From IMG/VR virus record IMGVR_UViG_3300025164_000007, positions 1-45,336 of that record: a stretch of DNA of 45,336 nucleotides. The stretch is one strand, 5' to 3'. Position numbers and translations under genes: made by a program. The notes under the pieces are model-generated. The model worked only from the letters and a program-made list of their open reading frames with translations. It made no database searches and was not told the origin of the DNA. The DNA is from a virus. Positions 15,902 through 22,581 of this stretch are shown in pieces (the stretch's first letter is position 1; the number at the start of each line of letters is the position of its first letter).

Positions 15902-15929
15902 CCCCTTTGTGTTGTGGCCCCACGGGGCC
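15902..15929 (-). promoter_or_regulatory. Hairpin-SD leader cassette, copy D
   Basis: On the minus strand a 6-bp stem GGCCCC/GGGGCC (15916-15929) is followed by ACAACACAAAGGGGA and then, after 12 bases, the ATG of the accessory protein 1 gene. The AAGGGGA part serves as the Shine-Dalgarno. The same arrangement recurs at three other genes. Confidence 0.7.
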
Positions 15930-16059
15930 AGAAAAAACAAAACACGCACCGACCGCAGACAGCCAGCCTTGAGCCCACTTGGGCCGGCCAGAAATCTATC
16001 ACTCGCACCCACCTGGGTGCATATGACCCCACCCAGGACGTGCTGAGTACTCCGGCTCG

Positions 16060-16135
16060 CGCGACGACGGGAATCGAACCCGCAACCGCCAGCGATCGGC
16101 GCGTGTGCCCCCCTATCAAGCCGGGGGGCGTGGCG
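16060..16135 (-). other. tRNA-like element (degenerate)
   Basis: On the minus strand the T-arm GCGGG-TTCGATT-CCCGT is canonical, an acceptor-like pair (CGCCACG with CGTCGCG, 6 of 7) brackets a span of exactly 76 nucleotides, and a CCCC/GGGG D-arm-like hairpin follows the acceptor. The anticodon arm does not work: the only stem there is CGCC/GGCG with loop GATCGCT, lacking U33. It may be a decayed tRNA, a tRNA 3'-end fragment, or chance. No integrase was found that would use it as an attachment site. Confidence 0.35.
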
Positions 16136-16282
16136 ATTCAATTTCGTTTCCCCTTTGCGTTGTTGTTTTCGTCCATTCCTGCCAGGAATACACTGCATGT
16201 TGTGTGCCAATTGGGCACGTTTCTGTAGGCCGATTTTGTGGGGAATTTTGGCCATTCTCCGTGGCTATCGGTCTTGATTTGG

Positions 16283-16410
16283 GGCGTTTTGCCACAGTGG
16301 TTTGGGGCATTGTGCCGCGCTGTCCACTAAACCATTGGAACATAAGAAGTTAGCGTGTGGCGTTTTGCCCCATGGAGATTGGGGCATTGTGCCCCATGGG
16401 ACATTTTGCC
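16283..16410. promoter_or_regulatory. Five operator-like repeats near the XRE gene
   Basis: GGCGTTTTGCC and GGCATTGTGCC form two matched pairs (16283-16293 with 16306-16316; 16359-16369 with 16383-16393), and GACATTTTGCC (16400-16410) is a fifth copy. The core is an imperfect dyad GGC-N5-GCC. The pair-to-pair distance is 76-77 bp, and the spacing inside each pair is 23-24 bp, about two helical turns. Two copies lie past the XRE stop and three overlap its 3' end. Good candidate binding sites for the XRE regulator. Confidence 0.5.
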
Positions 16411-16631
16411 ACGCTAGCCGGCTGGCAAAGAATCTGGGTGTCGAGCCCAAGACGATTGGCAATCCCGATTAGCCGTTCAATCGTCGGCGTTTTCGTCCCG
16501 TTCTCCACGTGCGCGTAATCGCCGCGGGTCAATCCCACGAGTTGGGCCGCGTCAACCTGAGTGAGATGAAGGGCCTTCCGGTGCACCCGAATACACCGCC
16601 GCAGATAGGCGTGATAGATTGTCTTGGGCAT
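16350..16631 (-). CDS. XRE-family (Cro/CI-type) HTH regulator
   Basis: 93 residues, ATG start, no Shine-Dalgarno. CIRVHRKALHLTQVDAAQLVGLTRGDYAHVENGTKTPTIERLIGIANRLGLD is a complete XRE HTH: LTQVDAAQLVGLTRGDYAHVENG spans the recognition helices. The last 25 residues are Cys/Asn-rich and encoded by operator-like DNA repeats, so the natural end may be earlier (the repeats overlap the last codons). Likely represses early transcription by binding those sites. Confidence 0.75.
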   Translation of the reverse strand: MPKTIYHAYLRRCIRVHRKALHLTQVDAAQLVGLTRGDYAHVENGTKTPTIERLIGIANRLGLDTQILCQPASVAKCPMGHNAPISMGQNATR

Positions 16632-16736
16632 AGTTGATTTGGTGGCAACTGGCGTGCCGCCAGTCGCCTCGCTGCTACGTTGTCCGCGAGAGTCATGCTT
16701 CTACCTCTGGGCCAAATCCATGCGATGATACATCTC
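16632..16736. other. Short gap before the XRE gene
   Basis: Contains a 10-residue reading beginning ATG at 16734, behind GTAGGAG, and another ORF starting at ATG 16696 (MTLADNVAARRL...) that overlaps the XRE gene out of frame. Neither is convincing. No ribosome site precedes the XRE start. Confidence 0.35.
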
Positions 16737-16913
16737 CTACTGATTGGTGAAATGACTCAGCCGGTGGATCGGCGACGGCTGGCCATCTTCCGGTTCATTC
16801 CACCTGCCAAGTTGCCGTAGCTCTCGCTCCCAATGCTGGTTGTGTGGCATCTCAGGCGCGTGCATCGTCGCGCAAATCGGACACGTTCCTGGTGCTGCCG
16901 GTAAGAGCATCAT
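16737..16913 (-). CDS. Small 58-aa zinc-knuckle-like protein
   Basis: ATG ATG at 16908-16913, with a near-consensus ribosome site (AAGGAGGAG) seven bases upstream. The product starts MMLLPAAPGTCPICATMHAPEMPHNQHWEREL, with a CxxC pair and several histidines suggesting a small metal-binding fold. It is too short for most gene finders. It is two genes upstream of the XRE regulator on the minus strand. Confidence 0.65.
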   Translation of the reverse strand: MMLLPAAPGTCPICATMHAPEMPHNQHWERELRQLGRWNEPEDGQPSPIHRLSHFTNQ

Positions 16914-16929
16914 CGAAATCTCCTCCTTC

Positions 16930-17286
16930 TATCGTCGCCTGTAGATAAACCACGCCCCTTCTTTCCCCTCTGGTGGCTGACGAGCCACCTGCGAAAGCTG
17001 GTGTGGTTGTCTGGCCCCTACTTGCCAGTCCCTCGTGTGCATGTTCGTTGAGGTGTTACCATTCTGGGTCGAGGGCGACAAGGACAGTCGCTCGTTCCTC
17101 TCTATGCCGGCCTCCCCTATCCACCAATGCCGACTGGCACCTCCCCGATTTGCAGGGCTTGTGACGCCCCTCTTCCATGCCACTCAACAGGCTGGTGTTC
17201 GCCGACTGTCTTCGACCCGAGCGACGCCCAGGATTCTTCCGGAGTCGAGCCCACGCACCGTATACCAATCCCGCATCCCCGCATGG
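16930..17286. other. Region with only weak ORFs
   Basis: Minus-strand readings at 17056-17439 and a 37-residue ORF ending at 16929 (starting ATG 17042) are open but have no good ribosome sites or recognised families. The larger one crosses the ATTGGT hairpin cluster. I cannot support a gene here beyond the possibility that the 37-residue ORF is translated as a leader to the next gene. Confidence 0.4.
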
Positions 17287-17364
17287 AAAAAACGGACCAA
17301 TGCCGAGGGTATTGGTTATTGGTCTCGGGACCCAATTGATATTGGGCCTTAACCAATCGGTCCG
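17287..17364 (-). terminator. ATTGGT repeat cluster with terminator-like hairpin
   Basis: Five ACCAAT/ATTGGT-type units (17296, 17311, 17318, 17352 and the CCCAAT/ATTGGG dyad at 17331-17346) lie in 70 bp, bounded by CGGACC (17293) and GGTCCG (17359). On the minus strand GACCAAT pairs with ATTGGTC and is followed by a T6 run (17287-17292), an intrinsic-terminator layout. An alternative outer pairing (CGGACC/GGTCCG) competes with it, so a regulated terminator or operator cluster is possible. Confidence 0.45.
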
Positions 17365-17518
17365 TTCACATTCCAAGTAGGGGTCAGCCATGGATAACTG
17401 GCCGAGGGGTTCTTGGTTTCTTGGCCGATTCATGCTCATGTATCCGTCTCATGTACGCGGCGAGTTTCGTTGGACCATCCGTGCCCGCGGATCACCAACC
17501 GCAGCACACATAGATGCT

Positions 17519-17653
17519 TCAACAAAAGTCCAGAGTGGACGGCGCAAGAGAAAGACCCCCGGAAGCGCTGCGGTCTGTGAAGGCCGTGACGTGCGGCCCA
17601 AATGATTTGTTCATTTGACCGCGGCGCTTCTGAGGGTCTTGCAGATACGTCAT
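17519..17653 (-). CDS. Small 44-aa protein behind its own promoter
   Basis: ATG at 17651-17653 with CAGGAG 8 bases before it, downstream of a TTGACA-type promoter. The product is 44 residues, MTYLQDPQKRRGQMNKSFG..., polar with no hydrophobic segment or family match. The coding sequence overlaps a strong three-way-junction structure (17554-17638), so either the RNA structure or the peptide may be the functional element. Confidence 0.45.
   Translation of the reverse strand: MTYLQDPQKRRGQMNKSFGPHVTAFTDRSASGGLSLAPSTLDFC
17554..17638. repeat. Imperfect 22-bp inverted repeat forming a three-way junction
   Basis: Arms 17554-17575 and 17617-17638 match 19 of 22 when one is reverse-complemented. Between them are two perfect hairpins: GGCCG/CGGCC (17582-17586 with 17594-17598) and AAATGA/TCATTT (17600-17605 with 17611-17616). 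On the minus strand the linker to the second arm is TTCACA. The topology is the same as at 23543-23625. No terminator U-run follows it. Confidence 0.6.
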
Positions 17654-17679
17654 ATCTACTCCTGACTTTTCACACCCGT

Positions 17680-17709
17680 ATCGTATCACACTGGACGCCG
17701 GCGTGTCAA
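17680..17709 (-). promoter_or_regulatory. Sigma70-like promoter, minus strand
   Basis: On the minus strand TTGACA (17704-17709, perfect) is followed after 18 bases by TACGAT (17680-17685, 4 of 6), with the transcript expected to start about 17673. A small ORF with CAGGAG starts at 17653, so the promoter has a sensible target. Confidence 0.5.
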
Positions 17710-18103
17710 GTTGGCAAGGCAAAAATCCCCGGTACGATGACCAACCGGGCTTTGCTGATCTTCCCTCACAGCACGGGACCCATCTGCTGCCAGTTGCCGG
17801 GACCAGCGTGTCACCGTCCACGCCGCCGCCGCTACCTACATACAGGCCTGTCCCGGTAGGTGTATCGCTCCACAAGCACCACAGATTTGGCTCTGCATTG
17901 CACATCACCTCCCATCTCCAGCAAAACGCTCGTCTCTCCGAGCCGTCACGCCGTTCTGCTGCTGGCCGGACTCCAGGCGTTCTCGTGCCACCCATATCCC
18001 CGTTCAGCTTAGGGTCGGCCGCCTGCTCCTGGGCGTGGCCGAATTTCTATGGCCCAGGCTGGCGTATGTTCCACGCAGCGACTGCTAGGGCTCTCGGGAC
18101 TCC
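17710..18103. other. Gap with no confident gene
   Basis: A long minus-strand ORF (17519-17995) covers this stretch, but its codon pattern is erratic and its real part is probably only the 44-residue ORF beginning at 17653. A tiny 20-residue reading with CGACG (near 17900) has a good ribosome site but ends at once. Nothing here can be supported as a gene. Confidence 0.5.
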
Positions 18104-18577
18104 TTATGGCTTCAAGGCTTCTAAGGCCGTTCGCATCGCCTTTGTTTCTTCCGTCTGCGTCTTGGCGTGCACCTCCAACTGCTCCAGGATCCGCAACATT
18201 CGTTCTGCGCGTGCTGGAGACCCCGCCATCAGCGAATGGGCTGTATCGAATTGTTGTACCAGCTTGGTGATTGATGCCGAGTTGACCGCTTGATTTTCCA
18301 TGGCCCTTTTCAAATTGGCAGCCAGTTCGTCCGACTTCTCCTGGTGGCGATCAAGGCTTTTGGCCACGACTCGAATAAAATCTGCCTGCGCGCCAACGTA
18401 TCGTTGTGACCACTGGTTCAATTCGTACCCAACTCCTCCCAGGATCATGATTGTCAGCAGCGCCCAAGGTCCATTCTTGGCGAACGACATCACGACCACG
18501 AACAGCATTGCCCGCCAATTTCCAGGCATTCTCCCGTTGATATCGATCGACTTGTTGTCACCTGGATCTGAGGCCAT
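18104..18577 (-). CDS. Membrane-anchored coiled-coil protein
   Basis: 157 residues from the ATG at 18575-18577, which is the best spaced behind GGGGG; a GTG (18604) and an ATG (18583) upstream are alternatives. Residues about 25-50 (AMLFVVVMSFAKNGPWALLTIMILGGVGY) form one or two transmembrane helices. The rest is a charged amphipathic helix (RHQEKSDELAANLKRAMENQ, RMLRILEQLEVHAKTQTEET). The topology suits a spanin or holin-related membrane protein, but no lysis gene family was recognised and no endolysin lies nearby. Confidence 0.6.
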   Translation of the reverse strand: MASDPGDNKSIDINGRMPGNWRAMLFVVVMSFAKNGPWALLTIMILGGVGYELNQWSQRYVGAQADFIRVVAKSLDRHQEKSDELAANLKRAMENQAVNSASITKLVQQFDTAHSLMAGSPARAERMLRILEQLEVHAKTQTEETKAMRTALEALKP

Positions 18578-18609
18578 CAGCATTTCCCCCACCTTGGATG
18601 CCACGCCCC

Positions 18610-18637
18610 TTGATCCGTTTTTTGCCCAGCATAAAAT
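18610..18637 (+). promoter_or_regulatory. Possible promoter of the plus-strand HTH gene
   Basis: TTGATC (18610-18615), 16-base spacer, TAAAAT (18632-18637), with the ATG at 18644. The match to the sigma70 -10 is 5 of 6. The position implies transcription begins at or near the start codon. Confidence 0.45.
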
Positions 18638-18643
18638 CCGTCA

Positions 18644-18862
18644 ATGAACCGCACATACACCAGCCGTGAAGTTGCCGACCTATTTGGCATAACCAAAGGT
18701 CGAGTATACCAGTTGATCACCGAGCTCGGCCTGGAGCCCAGCCGATGCGGTTGTCCAGCTCGAACGATTTTTCTTACCCAACGCGATCTGGGCCGAATCC
18801 GAACCTATCTCGAATCGCGCGAAACCGGCGTCGGGCGGCCTCGTCTTTGTCAGTTGCGGTAG
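18644..18862 (+). CDS. HTH DNA-binding regulator (possibly leaderless)
   Basis: 72 residues, plus strand. REVADLFGITKGRVYQLITELGLEPSRCG is a helix-turn-helix, followed by IFLTQRDLGRIRTYL; it resembles MerR/excisionase-type HTH domains. A -10 sequence TAAAAT (18632-18637) with TTGATC 16 bases upstream lies only 6 bases before the ATG and there is no Shine-Dalgarno, so the message may be leaderless, as known for lambda cI. Divergent from the membrane protein gene and convergent with the helicase. Confidence 0.7.
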   Translation: MNRTYTSREVADLFGITKGRVYQLITELGLEPSRCGCPARTIFLTQRDLGRIRTYLESRETGVGRPRLCQLR

Positions 18863-18884
18863 ATCGCCGCCCTCTCTCTTAGTT

Positions 18885-19301
18885 GCCACGACTGCCGCGC
18901 CTCGCCCCGCCCGGCCTCGGCCTGCCTCGCCGCGCCGCGCCTCGACTGCCACGCCCAGACCAGCCTCGCCGGGCCCCTCCACGCCCGTCCAAGCCCCGAC
19001 TGCCACGCCCCGCCCAGCCGTCCCATTCCCAGCCAGGCCTCGCCATGTCTCGACTGCCACGCCGGTCCCGGCCCCGCCCCGCCTTGTCTGGCCTTGCCCC
19101 GGCTGCCGCGCCTCGCCTTGCCTCGCCAGGCCGGGCCCAGCCAAGCCATGGCTGCCCCGCCCCGCCCGGCCATGCCATACCTCGCCCAGCCCGGGCCTGC
19201 CCAGGCTGCCACGCCACGCCATGCCCAGTCTCACCCGGCCCAGCCATGCCCAGTCTCACCCGGCCCAGCCTGGCCCCGACTGCCTCGCCTCGTCGTCGCC
19301 C
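18885..19301. repeat. GC-rich degenerate pentanucleotide array 2
   Basis: About 420 bp, C-rich on the plus strand and G-rich on the minus strand, built from GGCNN/GGGCN units (minus strand) with a GGCAGTCG-like phrase returning every 50-90 bp and a perfect 25-bp local duplication near 19207-19260. It starts exactly at the helicase stop codon and extends to near the end of the convergent plus-strand HTH gene. Long ORFs in it are compositional artefacts. Its minus strand reads like the plus strand of the other array. Confidence 0.85.
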
Positions 19302-22300
19302 TCAAAATGGCATGCCAACCATTTCTCGTCGCTGTCGTCCAGCGTCGCAAATGATCTCTCGGTCGCGCGCTGGAACCGCCTTCCAATACGCGCGCAAATC
19401 GACCTTGATGCGATCTAACTCGGCTGACGATTGCGCCTCGTTGATCAATTCGACAATTTGCGCTGTCGGCGGCGGCGCTAATCCGCCGCCTCGCTTTATC
19501 CTGTCAATCATTTCGCTCGCTGCATACTTCGATAGTTCCTTGTCTGGATTGATCCCGGCCCGGTGCAAAGCCCATCTCTGTTTCTTCGTCGCATAGGCCG
19601 GTTCCCATTGGTCGTCGCTAATCCGGTTCGAGTAAACAACGTCTCCGCGTGGTACACCCGACTTGAGCTGGTTAATGATTCGACCTGCTTGGTTTTTCGT
19701 CGGCTCCCAACCGATCAGCCGGATTCCCAAACTCTCGATGAACTTTAGTTGTGAATCGCTGGCCATGCCCGGTAGCCCGCTGCTGCCAACATCGTGGACT
19801 GTGTAGTCCACCTTGGCCCCGGCCTGGGCACGTCGCTTGGCCTCTTCCTGCGCTGCCTGTTCTCTCTTTTCTTTGGCTATGCGTGCCGACTTGCGTTGCT
19901 GTTCTATTTCGTCCTTTGCCCTCTGGATGGCCAGCTGCACGTCCTCAACGCCTCCCAGGACGATCTCTTCCGCGCGATGGATGACGACATCCTCCAGCCC
20001 CTCCGCGTAAATCTGGACTGTCGTAGCGCAATCCCCGAGTCCCGTAACACCGGTCAGGTCCACGACCAGGCAATTCGGCTTGTCGCTCGCAGCGATGGCC
20101 GCCAGCCGTTCGTCGGCCGTTGCCATCCCCTCAATCAACCCGCGTGTCGGTCGACTACCGCGGCCCTTCATTTGCTCGGCAAGACTGCTGGCCTTGCGCG
20201 ACACCGGCCGGAAAATTGCGACGCATGATATGTCGCAGTTGCCAAGAATCATAACTTTCCCTTGTCGCCGCGTCACAAGAGTTGAATTGCGGTTCGACAC
20301 ACACCATACATGCTCGTTTGACCGTCGTTCAGTAAAGCCAATTCGTGTTGCGCGTGGATCGGATGGACGAACTGTCAACCATTGCGAATCGCGGACAGAT
20401 GCTCGATACACAGTTACGCCGGCCCTTGTTACTACCTCGGCGCAGCTTGTTGCAAAACCGCGGACTGCTGCCATGTGCGTGAAGGCATCGGCCTGCGCCT
20501 TGAGCGAGCAAAGAAGCCATCCAGATTTCCCAGGCATAACCGATCCATCGCCTAGAAGCAATTCGAACCAGAACAGCCGGAATTGCTCACGAGTCATTTG
20601 GTGGAGCAGCGGCGACACATTCTTATCGAGCCAGGGAGCAAGTCTCACCCATCCATTTCTGGCCATGCTCCCGCCGTGAGTTCCCTTTGGAACAGCGAAC
20701 TCTATCATTGGGCACGTGCCGTAGGCGTTCTTGGATTGGGCGTGCTGGCGACGACGATAATCAAATCCGCAAGAACGGAGCACGGCTTCGATTCGGTCGC
20801 ACAATCCCTGATTGGCGGTCGATTGGCTTATGATCAGATCGGTTTTGCCCCAAGAGCCTTCAGTCATAAACCATGCCGCGAATCGAAGCTCGTCATCTGT
20901 CAACGGAACCCCAGAAAACTCGCCCTCAGCCGCCAGAGGGAATGCGAATTCACGCTTGCGGTCAATCAAGTCGCGGGCCTTGAGTGTCGTGAAATCTTTC
21001 GAGTGGCGCGGCGATTTTCTCGAATCGTATTCCTTGCCGTGAATATTGTGGCCCTCGGTAACGCGAACGCTCATGTGCTGACCTGAACACAATACCATCC
21101 TTTCGTCCGGCCTAAGAGGTCGACGAATGTAGCAGCTGATCGGAACGATTTCTATTAGCCCGGTTGTGCGGCTGAGCGAATAGATCAAATCGCCGACGCC
21201 AACTTCGTGCCATCGCTTCCATCCGTTTGGCCCAAGAATTTCAGTCTCGTCGTCCAGGCAGTCGTTGTAGCCCTCCCGGCACAATCCGCACACCGACAAA
21301 AATTGGAACTGGCCCGACTGATGCGCCTGGTATACCTCTTTGCGATCTTGTGCAGGAACCTCACCCCAAACGCACATGGCTTGGAATTCCGGCGTCTTCA
21401 GTACGTCGGTGTCAGTCAGTTGTCGATTACATGCCTTGCATGCAGCGCCGTCTCCGACTCGTGACCGAGCATGCCATTGGGTCGCGCCGCACGAACACCG
21501 GCATTTTGACCGCGCATTGACATACTCAGCTACTCCTTGAGCCATGGAAACGCTCGGGGAAAACACCAACGTCTTGCGGTTCTCAACCAGATCGAGCAAT
21601 GGCTCGCATACGCCGGCCAGCTCTGTCTCCAACCTTTTGGCAACTTCCTGGTCCCACTTCGACTGAACGTCCCCACACAGTTTTTTGATGTCCGCAAAAT
21701 CAATCCGTTCTACCTGGATGTACTTCTGCATGTACGGGACAGCGAACCCATCGCGCACAGCGCACGCCCCATCCGCGACCTTCAGCGGATAATCTATTGC
21801 GATTGCAGGAAACATCTTCGAGCCGATCGATATTCCGTCGGCGCGTTTCGGCGTAGCGGTCATGCCCAGCCGTTTTGACTTCGGGTTCCGTTCAAACCAT
21901 TCCACCAGGTGCCCGACCGTGGACAGTTGCTGCACGTGCTTATGGGCCTCATCGAACGCAACCAACCAATTGAGCCGCCAATCGAACTTGTGCAGTCTCG
22001 ACACAACCCCGCGCTCCTGATCGCATCTGTAATCTTGTCTCCAGTCGTGCAACTCTTGCTCGATCAACTCGGGACCCACACCTCGCCTGATTCCTCGAAT
22101 CAATCGCTGAGCCATTTTGAACGTGCACAGCGCGATACGATCATCGCTATAACCGTGCTCATTCATGAATGCCCGCTGATCCGCGCCGATCAAATTGTGC
22201 TGGGCCAGCGATTGACGACTTGCCACGATCACTTTGGGAATTTTCCCTGGTTTAACGTGCTCCGATTCCATTTCGATCCCCGGCTCGACGCCAAGTACGT

Positions 22301-22571
22301 CTTGGATTTCCTCCGCGAATTGCCACACGAGTTGCTTTTCGTAGCTCACGACCATCACGCGGTAGTCCTCGCCCTGGCTCAACCATCGGTCGGCAATCAT
22401 TGCCGTGGTGATGGTCTTGCCGCCGCCCGTAAATATGCGCAGAAGTACACCTGGCTGACCAACAGCAAACAGCCGAAACGTGCCGTCCAGGGCCTCATGC
22501 TGGTACGGTCGCGGGATTAGTGTGTATCCGACCACGTCAGTTTCTTCTTGTTTGTCAAATAACAGCTGCAT
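19302..22571 (-). CDS. Superfamily-2 DEAD/DEAH helicase interrupted by an intein
   Basis: 1089 residues. Motif I FTGGGKT (about 47-53), motif II FDEAH (206-210), TAT of motif III (238-240), and motif VI QMKGRGSRP (about 800-808) define an SF2 helicase of the UvsW/RecQ-like branched-DNA type. A zinc-ribbon-like cluster (C357, C359, C361, C378, C381) sits between the two RecA folds. A 341-residue intein (C438 to N778) interrupts motif V between EGYND and CDISCVAIFRP. The mature helicase would be about 748 residues. C-terminal region (GLPGMASDSQLKFIESLGI...) is of unknown function. Good ribosome site (AGGACGG). Confidence 0.85.
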   Translation of the reverse strand: MQLLFDKQEETDVVGYTLIPRPYQHEALDGTFRLFAVGQPGVLLRIFTGGGKTITTAMIADRWLSQGEDYRVMVVSYEKQLVWQFAEEIQDVLGVEPGIEMESEHVKPGKIPKVIVASRQSLAQHNLIGADQRAFMNEHGYSDDRIALCTFKMAQRLIRGIRRGVGPELIEQELHDWRQDYRCDQERGVVSRLHKFDWRLNWLVAFDEAHKHVQQLSTVGHLVEWFERNPKSKRLGMTATPKRADGISIGSKMFPAIAIDYPLKVADGACAVRDGFAVPYMQKYIQVERIDFADIKKLCGDVQSKWDQEVAKRLETELAGVCEPLLDLVENRKTLVFSPSVSMAQGVAEYVNARSKCRCSCGATQWHARSRVGDGAACKACNRQLTDTDVLKTPEFQAMCVWGEVPAQDRKEVYQAHQSGQFQFLSVCGLCREGYNDCLDDETEILGPNGWKRWHEVGVGDLIYSLSRTTGLIEIVPISCYIRRPLRPDERMVLCSGQHMSVRVTEGHNIHGKEYDSRKSPRHSKDFTTLKARDLIDRKREFAFPLAAEGEFSGVPLTDDELRFAAWFMTEGSWGKTDLIISQSTANQGLCDRIEAVLRSCGFDYRRRQHAQSKNAYGTCPMIEFAVPKGTHGGSMARNGWVRLAPWLDKNVSPLLHQMTREQFRLFWFELLLGDGSVMPGKSGWLLCSLKAQADAFTHMAAVRGFATSCAEVVTRAGVTVYRASVRDSQWLTVRPSDPRATRIGFTERRSNEHVWCVSNRNSTLVTRRQGKVMILGNCDISCVAIFRPVSRKASSLAEQMKGRGSRPTRGLIEGMATADERLAAIAASDKPNCLVVDLTGVTGLGDCATTVQIYAEGLEDVVIHRAEEIVLGGVEDVQLAIQRAKDEIEQQRKSARIAKEKREQAAQEEAKRRAQAGAKVDYTVHDVGSSGLPGMASDSQLKFIESLGIRLIGWEPTKNQAGRIINQLKSGVPRGDVVYSNRISDDQWEPAYATKKQRWALHRAGINPDKELSKYAASEMIDRIKRGGGLAPPPTAQIVELINEAQSSAELDRIKVDLRAYWKAVPARDREIICDAGRQRREMVGMPF
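20238..21260 (-). mobile_element. Intein with LAGLIDADG-type homing endonuclease, in helicase motif V
   Basis: Residues 438-778 of the helicase ORF. Block A: Cys438 in CLDDETEIL. Block B: Thr505-x-x-His508 (TEGH). Endonuclease-like motifs: AAWFMTEGSW (about 565-574) and FELLLGDGSV (about 669-678). Block F/G: LVTRRQGKVMILGN, ending in Asn778, with Gly777 in the place of the usual His. The +1 extein residue is Cys779. All splicing nucleophiles are present. The excised protein rejoins EGYND to CDISC, the helicase motif V, a favoured insertion site for inteins. Confidence 0.85.
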
Positions 22572-22581
22572 CGGATCCGTC

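Noticed and set aside
16060-16135. Calling a functional tRNA
   Set aside because: T-arm and acceptor fit, but there is no anticodon stem with U33; reported as tRNA-like only.
15890-16255. N-terminal extension of accessory protein 1 up to 16255
   Set aside because: The extension crosses the tRNA-like element and the hairpin/SD cassette; the ATG at 15889 has the ribosome site.
17519-17995. 158-residue minus-strand ORF
   Set aside because: Only the last 44 codons have promoter and ribosome-site support; the upstream part has no start signal and crosses the promoter.
18680-19596. Several ORFs on both strands across the second GC array
   Set aside because: Same compositional artefact as in array 1; frames are open because stop codons are rare in GGCNN repeats.
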